A DNA stretch of 64,000 nucleotides from Bacteroidaceae bacterium (lineage in GTDB: Bacteria; Bacteroidota; Bacteroidia; Bacteroidales; Bacteroidaceae): the NCBI GenBank assembly GCA_024684455.1, contig JAIKWU010000036.1, forward strand, positions 1 through 64,000, written 5' to 3'. Position numbers and translations under genes: made by a program. The notes beneath the pieces are model-generated. The model was given only the letters and a program-made list of their open reading frames with translations, made no database searches and was not told the DNA's origin. Below are positions 16,911 to 25,668 of the stretch, in pieces (within the stretch, counting starts at the first letter, position 1; the number at the start of each line of letters is the position of its first letter).

Positions 16911-17870
16911 ATGGCTAAGACGATTTACACATATCTTTATAATGACGACTTGAGGGGATCTCGCATTATCACCATGGACAATTGCTTTTGCAAATTATTC
17001 AGCATTTGCCGTACAGATTATGCTTTCATGCAACAATTTAAGGAAGATCTTGAAAAACCAGCCTTGTACGTGTTGATTAACAGAAGCAAAAGACGTGCTT
17101 ATATTGGTGAGACCGATGCCTTTCTCACACGGCTTAATCAACACATCGCCAAAAAAGATTTCTGGACAGAAGCACTTGCTTTTATTTCAACCGATGATTC
17201 TTTGAGCAAGACAGAGGTGCAATATTTGGAGTCTCTTGCATATAAAACAGCAAAGAATGCACATACTTACGATTTAAGTGAGAACTCGATTATCCCCAAA
17301 GTCCCTCACATGAACTATATTCAGAAAAGTAAATCTGAAGAGTTTTTCAAGTTTGTGCAATATCTCATTAAGTTCATTGGCTGTGACGTCTTTGAAAAGA
17401 TTGGCAATATTATAAAGAAGCCTATTTCAGTCAAAACAGAGAAAACAGAGCCAATCTTCATAACCGACCATATAACAGCCGATGACTTAACAGGGAAAAT
17501 CGCAATTATACTAAATGGTAAATCGACAAATAAAAGTCGTTTAGGAGTGGCCGTTGTAAAGGAATATCTCATAAATCATCCAGAATCCACCTTCGAGAGT
17601 CTAAAGTCAGTCTTCCATAATGGACTTCTTGGGGAATGGAATCAATGGGGAATGCTGGAAAGCGATATAAAGTTAGCCAAAAGTCTAAAAAAAGAAACTG
17701 GTGCCTATCGACATCATACAAAAACTGAATTTGTTCTTAGAAGTGGCGATGGGATAAAGTTTGTCGTCTCTAACCAATGGAGTTCTGTTAACGTAATGAA
17801 TCTTATTCAGTTCATTAAAGAAGAAGGTTGGACCATCAAGATTAAAAAAGAGGCCACACAACATCATTAA
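16911..17870 (+). CDS. GIY-YIG nuclease family protein
   Basis: A 319-aa protein, visibly richer in A and T than its neighbours. A GIY-YIG nuclease core lies at about 50-125: ALYVLINRSKRRAYIGETD (the YIG strand intact, GIY replaced by LYV), the catalytic-type Arg in TRLNQH and the Glu in SKTEVQYLES. The C-terminal part (about 195-315), ending SNQWSSVNVMNLIQFIKEEG, looks like an added DNA-associated domain of the kind fused to restriction-type nucleases; that resemblance is from memory. No partner methylase is adjacent. Composition and position next to an orphan kinase-fold gene suggest horizontal acquisition and a possible defence role. Confidence 0.75.
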   Translation: MAKTIYTYLYNDDLRGSRIITMDNCFCKLFSICRTDYAFMQQFKEDLEKPALYVLINRSKRRAYIGETDAFLTRLNQHIAKKDFWTEALAFISTDDSLSKTEVQYLESLAYKTAKNAHTYDLSENSIIPKVPHMNYIQKSKSEEFFKFVQYLIKFIGCDVFEKIGNIIKKPISVKTEKTEPIFITDHITADDLTGKIAIILNGKSTNKSRLGVAVVKEYLINHPESTFESLKSVFHNGLLGEWNQWGMLESDIKLAKSLKKETGAYRHHTKTEFVLRSGDGIKFVVSNQWSSVNVMNLIQFIKEEGWTIKIKKEATQHH

Positions 17871-17928
17871 AAAAAGAGGTCAGAAAGAATAGATTATACG
17901 TAAGATTGGCTATATAAAAGCATGTGGA

Positions 17929-18570
17929 TTAGCCTAAATACTTAATTTCTGCATCGACCACAAAAATATCGCCCTCATCGTCAGCAAGCACATTTCGGGG
18001 AACAAGGTCCCACACTTCATATTCATTGTTATGAAAACGCCCTTTTTCTGGTGTTTTCACAAAACCCAATGCCGCCATATAGGTGTCAATCATAATCTGT
18101 GTGGCAGGATGGGCATTGGCAATGCGTGGCTGAACAATGACGGGCTGAACGGTACGTCCGTCAAAACCAGCAAATCCATAAAAGGAATAGGCTGTCTCGG
18201 GAAAAAGAAGGTTGTGCATCCATATCTTTCGGAGCAAGGCTACAATACTTCCGCTATTGAGCAGATTGTTCACTTTGAAAATGGATTTTTCAACAACATA
18301 TGTGTTGTTTTCATGACCACTGGGACCCGGTACACCTAAGTCAAAAATGTCCATCATTGGAATCCAGAAACCAGATTCCTTTGCCATCTGCTCGGCGACT
18401 CGCTGCTCTGCATCGAAATGACTTACATGCGGTTGGCCATTTCCAGATTGCGCTTCATATACTGAGCAAAGTCGCTCGAGTTCATCGGCGATTGCAGCGA
18501 TGCGGCGATTTTCCGCTTCTTGCGCTCGGTCACTTCCTTGTGGAACTGGTTGAGAAATTTCATCGTTCAT
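17929..18570 (-). CDS. Small kinase-fold protein resembling kinases of polyvalent proteins
   Basis: The track start is a TTG that overlaps the -7 box; the ATG at 18570 gives 213 aa. After a charged N-terminus, residues 90-210 read like a minimal kinase: NTYVVEKSIFKVNN supplies a candidate ATP-binding Lys, WDLVPRNVL matches the catalytic D-L-x-P-x-N loop, and IFVVDAEIKYLG supplies a metal-binding Asp in the DFG position. The HNLLFPETAYSFYGF segment resembles, from memory, the Kinase-PolyVal domain found inside polyvalent proteins of phages and conjugative elements. Here it stands alone. It lacks a signal peptide. Substrate unknown; convergent with the GIY-YIG gene. Confidence 0.6.
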   Translation of the reverse strand: MNDEISQPVPQGSDRAQEAENRRIAAIADELERLCSVYEAQSGNGQPHVSHFDAEQRVAEQMAKESGFWIPMMDIFDLGVPGPSGHENNTYVVEKSIFKVNNLLNSGSIVALLRKIWMHNLLFPETAYSFYGFAGFDGRTVQPVIVQPRIANAHPATQIMIDTYMAALGFVKTPEKGRFHNNEYEVWDLVPRNVLADDEGDIFVVDAEIKYLG

Positions 18571-18591
18571 CCTCTCATTTGTTTCTACCTG

Positions 18592-18599
18592 CAAAAATA
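18592..18599 (-). promoter_or_regulatory. -7 box of the kinase-fold gene
   Basis: TATTTTTG followed by CA on the minus strand; it overlaps the track's TTG start, so translation must begin at the downstream ATG (18570). Confidence 0.65.
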
Positions 18600-18735
18600 C
18601 AAATTAAAAGTGAAACCACAAGCATCCATGTGATATTTATTTACGGGAAAGTGTTGTCTTTTGTTGTTTGAGTTGCTTTTCATAAGACAATCTTTACAAC
18701 AAAGGACAACTTTTCGTTGCAATGAAGAAACGAAA

Positions 18736-18767
18736 CAGGCAGGGAGCCGTGGTGGGTTCCCTGCCTG
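18736..18767 (-). terminator. Hairpin terminator after the M13 peptidase gene
   Basis: CAGGCAGGGAGCC pairs with GGTTCCCTGCCTG over a 6-nt loop, followed on the minus strand by a T-rich stretch (TTTCGTTTCTTC). Confidence 0.65.
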
Positions 18768-18784
18768 CATATTATATAATGTGC

Positions 18785-20839
18785 TTACCAGATGGTGACG
18801 CGCTTTTCCTTCGGCACGAACATGGGGTCTTTCTCGGTGATGCCGAAGGCTTCGTACCAGGCATCGATGTGGGGAAGGGCTCCGTTGACACGCCACTCGC
18901 CGATGGAGTGCGGGTCGCGGGCAGTGAGGTCGCGGATGGCCTCGTCGGTGATGTTCTGTGCCCAAACGCCGGCGTATGCAAGGAAGAAGCGCTGGTCGGG
19001 GGTCAGGCCGTCAACCGTTTCCAGAGGCTTCTTGCCTTCGGCCTCGGCCTTCTTCTGTGCATTCTTGAAGGCGGTGTAGGCGACTTGCAGTCCGCCGTGG
19101 TCGGCAAGGTTCTCACCCAGCGTGAGTTCGCCGTTGCCCTTGAGGTCGGGCAGCACGTTGATGCTGGAGAAGAAATCGACCATGACTTGGGCGCGTTCCT
19201 TGAACTTGTCGGCATCGCCGGCAGCCCACCAGTCGCGGAAGTTACCATCCTTGTCGAACTGACGGCCTTGGTCGTCAAAGCCATGCGTCATTTCGTGGCC
19301 GATGACTACGCCGATGGCACCGTAGTTGAAGGCATCGTCGGCCTGCATGTCGAAGAAGGGATACTGCAAGATGCCGGCTGGGAAGCAGATTTCGTTGGTA
19401 GTCGGGTTGTAGTAGGCGTTGACGGTCTGCGGGGTCATGTACCACTCGTCGCGGTCAACGGGCTTGCCGTACTTCTCCTCGACTTCTTTCTTGGCTCGCC
19501 ATGTGCGCACGGCCTGCATGTTTTCGTAGAGTGTCTTGTCGGGGTCAATCTCGAGTTTGGAGTAGTCCTTCCACTTGTCAGGATAGCCAATCTTGACGTA
19601 GAAGGTGGAGAGTTTCTCCTTGGCGTATGCTTTGGTGGAGTCGCTCATCCACTCTTGTGCATCGATGCGCTCAGAGAGTGCTTCTTGCAGGTTCTTGACG
19701 AGTTCGACCATGCGTTCCTTGTTCTCAGCAGGGAAGTATTTCTCGACATAGAGTTGGCCGACAGCCTCGCCAAGGATGCCGCTGACGGTCGAAACAGAGC
19801 GCTTCCAGCGTGGCAGAGGCTCTTGCTGACCCTGCATGGTGCGGTTGTAAAAGTCGAAGTTCTGGTTGAAGATGTCGTCGCCGAGCACGGTTGCGTTGCC
19901 GTCGAGCAGGTTCCACTCCATCCAGTCTTTCAACTGACGTAGATCGGTCTGGTCGAGGATGGCCACGGCTTCCTTGATGGCTTCGGGCTGACCGACGGTC
20001 AGTTCCTTCAGGTCGTCGATGAAGTTGATGTGGCAGTAGCGGTCCCAGTCGTAACCCTTGAACTGCTCCTTGAACTCGTCATAAGTCATCTTGTGATAGT
20101 TGGACGCCGGGTCACGCAGTTCGACGCGGCTCTTCGAGGCCTTGGCCATGCGGGTCTCGATGGCCATGACCGACTCCATCTTGCGCTTGGCAGTCTCTTC
20201 ATCGTCGCCGATGAGTTGGAACATCTTGACAACGTGCTTCTTGAAGGCCTCGCGTATCTTGGCAAAGGCGGGATCGTCACTGAGGTAGTACTCTTTCTGT
20301 CCCATCGAAAGACCGCTCTGACCGATTTCCACGATGTTGTTCTTCGAATCCATCATGTCGGCTCCGATGCCTGCACCCCACAGTTCGCCGGCACCCTTAA
20401 AGGAATTCTCGACCATCATACGCAGGGCGTCGTCACGCACTTCAATGGCTTCAATGGCGGCGAGGTCGGCCTTGATAGGTTCAAAACCATCGGCATTCTG
20501 GCGCGTCGAGTCCATCATCATGCTGTAGAGGTCGGAAATCTTCTGATCCACACTGCCCTTCTCGTGTTTCTCTTCCGAGAGACCGAGGATAAGGTCTTTC
20601 ATCTGCTCGCGATTCAGTTCGGCAACGGCATCGAACGAGCCGAAGCGTGAATACTCAGGTTTGAGCGGATTGGCTTTAATCCATCCGCCGCAGGCATACT
20701 GATAGAAGTCGGTACCCGGAGCGACGGTGTCGTTCATATTTTCGGGCTTAATACCGATGCCCTGTTCTGCCGTGTTCTGCACACAGCCAACTGTTGTCAT
20801 TGCCATAGCAATAAACGGGATAATGTTTTTAAGTTTCAT
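18785..20839 (-). CDS. pepO: M13 family zinc metalloendopeptidase, lipoprotein
   Basis: A 684-aa PepO/neprilysin-type peptidase. A lipobox (MTTVGC) near residue 19 indicates a lipid-anchored periplasmic or surface enzyme. The zinc site is in GVVIGHEMTHGFDDQGRQF at about residue 513 (HExxH), with the third ligand Glu in LGENLADHGGLQVA about 60 residues later; an NAYYNP substrate-binding motif (VNAYYNPTTNEICFPAGILQ region) and the C-terminal ending VTIW are also typical. It cleaves peptides in the envelope. It is 24 bp behind the DUF2207 gene and probably the last gene of the lemA operon. Confidence 0.93.
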   Translation of the reverse strand: MKLKNIIPFIAMAMTTVGCVQNTAEQGIGIKPENMNDTVAPGTDFYQYACGGWIKANPLKPEYSRFGSFDAVAELNREQMKDLILGLSEEKHEKGSVDQKISDLYSMMMDSTRQNADGFEPIKADLAAIEAIEVRDDALRMMVENSFKGAGELWGAGIGADMMDSKNNIVEIGQSGLSMGQKEYYLSDDPAFAKIREAFKKHVVKMFQLIGDDEETAKRKMESVMAIETRMAKASKSRVELRDPASNYHKMTYDEFKEQFKGYDWDRYCHINFIDDLKELTVGQPEAIKEAVAILDQTDLRQLKDWMEWNLLDGNATVLGDDIFNQNFDFYNRTMQGQQEPLPRWKRSVSTVSGILGEAVGQLYVEKYFPAENKERMVELVKNLQEALSERIDAQEWMSDSTKAYAKEKLSTFYVKIGYPDKWKDYSKLEIDPDKTLYENMQAVRTWRAKKEVEEKYGKPVDRDEWYMTPQTVNAYYNPTTNEICFPAGILQYPFFDMQADDAFNYGAIGVVIGHEMTHGFDDQGRQFDKDGNFRDWWAAGDADKFKERAQVMVDFFSSINVLPDLKGNGELTLGENLADHGGLQVAYTAFKNAQKKAEAEGKKPLETVDGLTPDQRFFLAYAGVWAQNITDEAIRDLTARDPHSIGEWRVNGALPHIDAWYEAFGITEKDPMFVPKEKRVTIW

Positions 20840-20863
20840 AAGTATGGTTGATTAAATGTTTGT

Positions 20864-22759
20864 CTATCGGACGCCGCTACCGCCGCCGCCGGAGAAGCCG
20901 CCACCGCCGCCGAAGGAGGAGTGACCGCCACCACCAGAGTAACGGCGCTCACGCTCTGCACGGGCTTCGCGTTCAAGTCGTGCCTGACGCTCAAAGGCTG
21001 TTTCGTAAGTGGACGAGTAGCGGATGGTGTCGTAGGTGGCAATGCTGAGGAGCGAGACGTAGGAGAAAGCGTCGGTCGCACCGCTGCTCTCTTCGAGGAA
21101 GCGGCGTGTGAGGCCGTCGAGAGCGGTGTAGTCGGGGCATATCTTCTTCATGCCTTCACGCACTTTCTTCGCCATGCCATAGAGGGCACCAAAGACGAGA
21201 TAGTCTTTCCACAACTTGACCTCGACCACTTCGCGTTCGCCGATGATGGAGAAGTCGTTGAGGTATTCCCAGAAGCCGAACACCTGACGGGCTTCTTCAG
21301 GCTTGGTATTCTTGAAGGCGAACTCCGAAGAGTAGCGGTTATCGACAGCCGACGAGAGTTTGCTGGCGAAGTCGCGGACCGAGAGCACGTTCTTCTCGTT
21401 CTGGATAAAGGTCTTCAGTTCGTCGGGCTGCAGCAGATGGTCGTCGCCAGCAGCCCTGTAGAGCAAGTCTTGCAGGCCACGTTCCATCTCTTCATCGTCA
21501 GCGGGAGAAGAGATAATGGAGTACTTTTTGCGTATGTACTCTTGGATGATACTCTTATCAGACGCCTTGAGTTCGACGTTGTCATTGGATGAAACGGCTA
21601 CTGGCTCTTGGATGCGGAAGAGTTCGCGCGTCTCGCCTTTCTCGTTCTGTTCCATGGCGATGTCGATGTTACCTTTGTAGAGCAGACGTAGCAGCAAGGC
21701 TTCGGTAAATTCCTTCGTGCCAAACGTCGTCTTCACGTCCAGCATACCGAGGGTGTTTTTGAGAATACGCTGCGAGCCGATGAGGTTTCCGCCGAGCGGC
21801 GGCTCACGGTAATAGGGCACTTCATCGACATTGCCGAGCACTTTCAGAATGAGTTTGCGCTTACGGCGACGCTCCAGCGGCTTGTGTAAGATGAGTTTCA
21901 GGATGGCAAACAAGGGCAAACCGATGAAGACGAGCAGGCCTATCGCGATGTAGAAGTAGTGTTCGAACACGGACTCGTCGTCACCTCCCATGAACGATGA
22001 TTTTGAACCTTCACCAGGGTCGTCCATCGTGTAGTCGCTGTCGATGAAGGCGCGTTCCTTCACACGACTCTCAAAGGTCTCGTCGTGTTTTACCTCAGGA
22101 GAGAACAGACCTTTCTTGAACTGCATCATCAGTACGACTTTATCCCCATTGTCCAGGGCCTGCGTGCTCTTGAGCAGCACCTTTCCGCTCTCACTGAACC
22201 ATGCATCACCGTGGTACTTGAAGTGCCAGATTCCAGCGTTTTCAGGACTGAGCACGATGGTGGTATCGGATGCCCAGAGTGCCAGTTGAACATATTCAGC
22301 AGGAGGGTTGGCGGCATCGTAGAAACAGTGGTTGAAACCGTCGTAGTCGGTGTAAGACTGTACGAGATTGTGAAGCACGTAGGAAGTGGTGAAGGTGTGT
22401 GGACCAGGTTCACCGAAGCCCCAGCAGAGTTCGAGCCCTTCCTCGGTAGTGTTGATACCACAGCGTCCCGCCTTCCATGCACGGCTCTGGTTGACATCCC
22501 AACCGACCAGTTGATAGTCGCCATAGATGCTGTCGCTCACCCCAAAGTCGCTGATGCGCATCTCGCGATCTTCCAGGCCGTTCATCTTCTCATAGACTTC
22601 CGTACCCTGGTCGGCAAGATACATCGTGCGGTCTTCCTCGACAACGGCATCGCCGTTAGGAAGCAGCAGCACGTAGATTTTCAGTTCAGACAGTTCATGC
22701 TGCGCATGCACGCCAATGGCTAAGCACAGCAACAGCAGAAACATGATTTTTCTTAACAT
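20864..22759 (-). CDS. DUF2207 membrane protein with Gly-rich tail
   Basis: A 631-aa protein with a signal peptide (ends near GVHAQ), an extracytoplasmic DUF2207 domain (about 25-265, with many Trp and Tyr), one strong transmembrane segment (FYIAIGLLVFIGLPLFAIL at about 275) and a large cytoplasmic part. A second hydrophobic stretch is weak. The last 30 residues are a low-complexity GGGGHSSFGGGGG tail, seen on many DUF2207 proteins. The family commonly pairs with LemA, as here. Molecular function is unknown; a role in envelope maintenance is usually proposed. Confidence 0.85.
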   Translation of the reverse strand: MLRKIMFLLLLCLAIGVHAQHELSELKIYVLLLPNGDAVVEEDRTMYLADQGTEVYEKMNGLEDREMRISDFGVSDSIYGDYQLVGWDVNQSRAWKAGRCGINTTEEGLELCWGFGEPGPHTFTTSYVLHNLVQSYTDYDGFNHCFYDAANPPAEYVQLALWASDTTIVLSPENAGIWHFKYHGDAWFSESGKVLLKSTQALDNGDKVVLMMQFKKGLFSPEVKHDETFESRVKERAFIDSDYTMDDPGEGSKSSFMGGDDESVFEHYFYIAIGLLVFIGLPLFAILKLILHKPLERRRKRKLILKVLGNVDEVPYYREPPLGGNLIGSQRILKNTLGMLDVKTTFGTKEFTEALLLRLLYKGNIDIAMEQNEKGETRELFRIQEPVAVSSNDNVELKASDKSIIQEYIRKKYSIISSPADDEEMERGLQDLLYRAAGDDHLLQPDELKTFIQNEKNVLSVRDFASKLSSAVDNRYSSEFAFKNTKPEEARQVFGFWEYLNDFSIIGEREVVEVKLWKDYLVFGALYGMAKKVREGMKKICPDYTALDGLTRRFLEESSGATDAFSYVSLLSIATYDTIRYSSTYETAFERQARLEREARAERERRYSGGGGHSSFGGGGGFSGGGGSGVR

Positions 22760-22780
22760 GACTTCTGTTTTTTAGGAATG

Positions 22781-22862
22781 GAAACACAGATTGAACGGAT
22801 TTGACGGATAATTTGTCAATAACGAATTAAAAAATCCGTCAAATCCGTCAAATCCGTGTTTC
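22781..22862. repeat. Inverted repeat between lemA and the DUF2207 gene
   Basis: Two 29-nt arms (22781-22809 and 22834-22862) containing GGATTTGACGGAT pair with about four mismatches around a 24-nt AT-rich loop. The arms are themselves built of tandem GGATTTGAC-like words. It could act as an mRNA-stabilising or attenuating hairpin within the operon. Confidence 0.75.
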
Positions 22863-22893
22863 AAAAAACATAAATAAAAATGTTTCCGTTGTG

Positions 22894-23460
22894 TTATTCG
22901 CCAAACAGCACTGGTGCGTCGCGCTTCTCTTCCTTATCGACTTTCAGATACTCAAGCACGTCGAAGTGGAGCATACTGGCAACGAACGACGACGGCCACT
23001 GGCGCACATAGCGATTCATGCGCGTAGCCGAGTCGTTGTAGATCATACGGCTCATGCGCACATTTTCCTCGTAGCCGTTCACCGCGTTCATCGTCTTGGT
23101 GAAGAGGTCGTTAGCCTTCAGGTCGGGATAAGCCTCAGATACAGCCATCAGACGGCTCAGCACGCCGCTGAACTCATGCTGCTGTGCCTCGACGTCGGCG
23201 GCGGTCTTTACCTCCGAACCGCGACGAGCCTGGATGGTCTGGATGAGCGTCTCGCTCTCGTGCTTGGCATACTGCGATGCCGTGCGTGCCAGATTCAGCA
23301 GGGCGTCCCAACGCGAATTGAGTTGCACCTCAATCTGGCTCAGCGCGTTCTTTGCCTTCTCGTCCAGGTTGACGAGTTCTCGCTGTGTGTTCATGAACCA
23401 AATGCCGATGATGACTGCCAGTACCACCAGCACAATCAGTGAAATAAGTCCTGTTCCCAT
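22894..23460 (-). CDS. lemA: LemA family protein
   Basis: The ATG at 23460 gives 188 aa; the track's earlier start includes the promoter. One N-terminal transmembrane helix (LISLIVLVVLAVIIGIWF) is followed by the helical LemA domain: LVNLDEKAKNALSQIEVQLNSRWDALLNL, then YPDLKANDLF and FVASMLHF. The family is membrane-anchored with its domain outside the cytoplasm; function is undefined. In many bacteria LemA is encoded next to a DUF2207 or TPM-domain membrane protein, as here. The strong -7 box 44 bp upstream likely drives lemA-DUF2207-pepO. Confidence 0.93.
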   Translation of the reverse strand: MGTGLISLIVLVVLAVIIGIWFMNTQRELVNLDEKAKNALSQIEVQLNSRWDALLNLARTASQYAKHESETLIQTIQARRGSEVKTAADVEAQQHEFSGVLSRLMAVSEAYPDLKANDLFTKTMNAVNGYEENVRMSRMIYNDSATRMNRYVRQWPSSFVASMLHFDVLEYLKVDKEEKRDAPVLFGE

Positions 23461-23503
23461 AGTTGTTTTATTTGTTTTGAGTGAAAAAATTTGCTTAACT
23501 TGG

Positions 23504-23511
23504 CAAAGATA
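23504..23511 (-). promoter_or_regulatory. -7 box of the lemA operon
   Basis: TATCTTTG on the minus strand, 43 bp upstream of the lemA ATG, with a TTTG about 20 bp further upstream. Confidence 0.65.
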
Positions 23512-23563
23512 AGGTTTGTCGGCCAAACTACAAAATAAAATGCGAAGTTTTTTGCCTATGTAT

Positions 23564-23641
23564 ATAAGTACTTGGAAAAACTACGCTAAGCACTTGGAAA
23601 AATCACGCCAAGCACTTGGCGTTTTCACGCTAAGCACTTGG
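23564..23641. repeat. 22-bp-period palindromic array D (4 units)
   Basis: Cores at 23564, 23586, 23608 and 23630, exactly 22 bp apart; the first is ATAAGTACTTGG and the rest are CAC-type. It lies between the end of the ABC-F gene and the lemA promoter. Confidence 0.9.
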
Positions 23642-23658
23642 CGCGTCATTTTCATCAC

Positions 23659-25563
23659 CTAATTTTGGAGTTCGGACAATGCCTCGGAAGCCTGTTCCCA
23701 ACGCTCCATCGCCTCGTCGAGTTCCTTCTTCACAGAAGCGTGGCGGGTGAAGAGCGCAGCGTCGGCGGCACCTTCGGGTGTAGAAAGGCGTGCCTCCACG
23801 TCGGACAATTCCTGTTCCAGCCGCTCCACATCAGCCTCACAGTCACTGACAGCCTTTTCGGCACGTCGCAACTGACGCTGGCGGTCTTTCCAGGAAGGCC
23901 CTCCCCCTGACGCCTCCCGAGAAGGGAGGGGAGAAGAATGACCATCCAGACGGTGCGACCACTCCCCTCCCTCTACGGGAGAGGTCAGGGGGAAGGTCTG
24001 CTCCTTCACTCCCCCATCGGCAAATACATAAGTCTTGTCCACCAGCCCAGCGAGGAAGTCGCGGTCGTGGCTGACGATGATGGCGGTACCGTCGAACTGC
24101 TGGATGGCGTGTTTCAGCACGTCCTTCGACGCCATGTCGAGATGGTTGGTCGGCTCGTCGAGAATGAGCAGGTTGACGGGTTCGAGCAAGAGGCGTATCA
24201 TGGCCAGACGACTACGCTCACCGCCCGAAAGTACGCGGACGAACTTGTCGCTGGCCTCGCCGCCGAACATGAACGCACCGAGGATGTCGCGAATCTTCGT
24301 GCGGACGTCACCACGGGCAACACGGTCGATGGTGTCATAGACGGTGATGCTGCCGTCGAGCAGTTGTGCCTGATTCTGAGCGAAATAGCCTATCTGCACA
24401 CCCTGTGCAATCTTCAGGTTTCCCTCGAACGGAATTTCTCCCATGATACATTTGACGAGGGTCGTCTTGCCTTCGCCATTGTTGCCCATGAAGGCCACCT
24501 TCTCGCCGCGACGGATGCTGAGGTTGACGCCTGAGAACACCTGGTGTGCCCCATAACTCTTCGCCACGTCCTCACAGATGACGGGCCAGTCGCCACTGCG
24601 CTGGCAAGGCGGAAAGCGCAGGTGGAGGTGGGCATTGTCGATTTCGTCAATCTCGACGGGTACCATCTTTTCAAGCATCTTGATACGGCTCTGCACCTGG
24701 TTCGACTTGGTAGGTTTGTAGCGGAAACGCTCGATGAAGTCGCGGGCCTCGGCAATCTCGCGCTGCTGGTTTTCATAGGCGCGGATTTGTGTGGCACGCC
24801 GCTCTTCGCGCAACTTCACATAGTCGTCATATTTCACACGGTAGTCGTTGATGCGGCTGCACGAAATCTCGATCGTGCGGGTGGTGACGTTGTTGATGAA
24901 CGCGCGGTCGTGGCTGACAAGGATGACGGCATTGGCACGCTGCAGGATGAACTGCTCCAGCCAAAGAATCGAACCGATGTCGAGGTGGTTCGTCGGTTCG
25001 TCGAGCAGCAGGAGGTCAGGCTTTTGCAAGAGAAGTTTAGCCAGTTCGATGCGCATGCGCCAACCACCCGAAAACTCGCTGGTCGGACGGTGCAAGTCGT
25101 CGCGACGGAAGCCGAGGCCCGTGAGCGTGCGTTCGATTTCCGCCACACGGTTCTGTCCGCCCATCATGTCGTAGCGGTCCTGCTCGTGAGTCAGACGCTC
25201 GACCAGCGACATGTAGTCATCGGTCTCGTAGTCGGTACGCTCGGCCACCTCCTGCTGCAGACGTGCGATGCGCTCCTCCAGTTCCTTGACATGGGCAAAG
25301 GCCGTCTCAGCCTCCTCCATCAGCGTGCGTTCGTCGGCGAGCACCATCACCTGCGGCAGATAACCAATCGTGATGTCGCGCTGACGTGCCACTGTGCCTC
25401 GTGTCGGCAACTGCTCGCCTGCAATGATTTTAAGCAGGGTCGATTTGCCTGCCCCGTTCTTGCCGACCAAGGCAATACGGTCCTTCGGACTAACGACGAA
25501 CGACACATCTTGAAGCAGCGGTTGTGCTCCGAATTCCACGCTCAAGTTATCGATAGAGACCAT
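23659..25563 (-). CDS. ABC-F family ATPase (Uup/EttA-like)
   Basis: The ATG at 25563 gives 634 aa (MVSIDNLSVEFG). It has two ABC domains and no membrane segments, the ABC-F layout of ribosome-associated factors. Domain 1: Walker A GKNGAGKS and signature FSGGWRMRIEL. A linker with a Y-rich ABC-F arm follows. Domain 2: Walker A GNNGEGKT and signature LSGGERSRLAM with LLILDEPTNHLDM. The C-terminal coiled coil (about 560-634) suggests the Uup type. About 33 residues just before it (TFPLTSPVEGG...REASGGG) come from a paired palindromic repeat inserted in frame. Confidence 0.92.
   Translation of the reverse strand: MVSIDNLSVEFGAQPLLQDVSFVVSPKDRIALVGKNGAGKSTLLKIIAGEQLPTRGTVARQRDITIGYLPQVMVLADERTLMEEAETAFAHVKELEERIARLQQEVAERTDYETDDYMSLVERLTHEQDRYDMMGGQNRVAEIERTLTGLGFRRDDLHRPTSEFSGGWRMRIELAKLLLQKPDLLLLDEPTNHLDIGSILWLEQFILQRANAVILVSHDRAFINNVTTRTIEISCSRINDYRVKYDDYVKLREERRATQIRAYENQQREIAEARDFIERFRYKPTKSNQVQSRIKMLEKMVPVEIDEIDNAHLHLRFPPCQRSGDWPVICEDVAKSYGAHQVFSGVNLSIRRGEKVAFMGNNGEGKTTLVKCIMGEIPFEGNLKIAQGVQIGYFAQNQAQLLDGSITVYDTIDRVARGDVRTKIRDILGAFMFGGEASDKFVRVLSGGERSRLAMIRLLLEPVNLLILDEPTNHLDMASKDVLKHAIQQFDGTAIIVSHDRDFLAGLVDKTYVFADGGVKEQTFPLTSPVEGGEWSHRLDGHSSPLPSREASGGGPSWKDRQRQLRRAEKAVSDCEADVERLEQELSDVEARLSTPEGAADAALFTRHASVKKELDEAMERWEQASEALSELQN
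23899..23996. repeat. Paired palindromic element inside the ABC-F gene
   Basis: Two 34-nt arms in inverted orientation, each containing an inner palindrome (CTCCCGAGAAGGGAG and the CTCCCTCTACGGGAG counterpart), flank a 30-bp spacer. The 98-bp element is translated in frame as about 33 residues. The same CCCTCCC/GGGAGGG family occurs at 34668 and 49931. Confidence 0.8.
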
Positions 25564-25582
25564 AGAATTTGTTAATTTTGTG

Positions 25583-25590
25583 CAAAGGTA
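25583..25590 (-). promoter_or_regulatory. -7 box of the ABC-F gene
   Basis: TACCTTTG followed by CA on the minus strand, 19 bp upstream of the ATG at 25563. Confidence 0.65.
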
Positions 25591-25636
25591 CGACAAATCT
25601 TTAAGATTATTATTCGTTGTATTAAAGAAAAAATCG

Positions 25637-25644
25637 TAAATTTG
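25637..25644 (+). promoter_or_regulatory. -7 box of the aldo/keto reductase gene
   Basis: TAAATTTG, 24 bp upstream of the ATG; divergent from the ABC-F promoter. Confidence 0.6.
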
Positions 25645-25668
25645 CCGATGAATCTAATCTGAATCACT

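Noticed and set aside
18722-19942. 406-aa plus-strand ORF
   Set aside because: Antisense to the M13 peptidase gene with its HExxH site.
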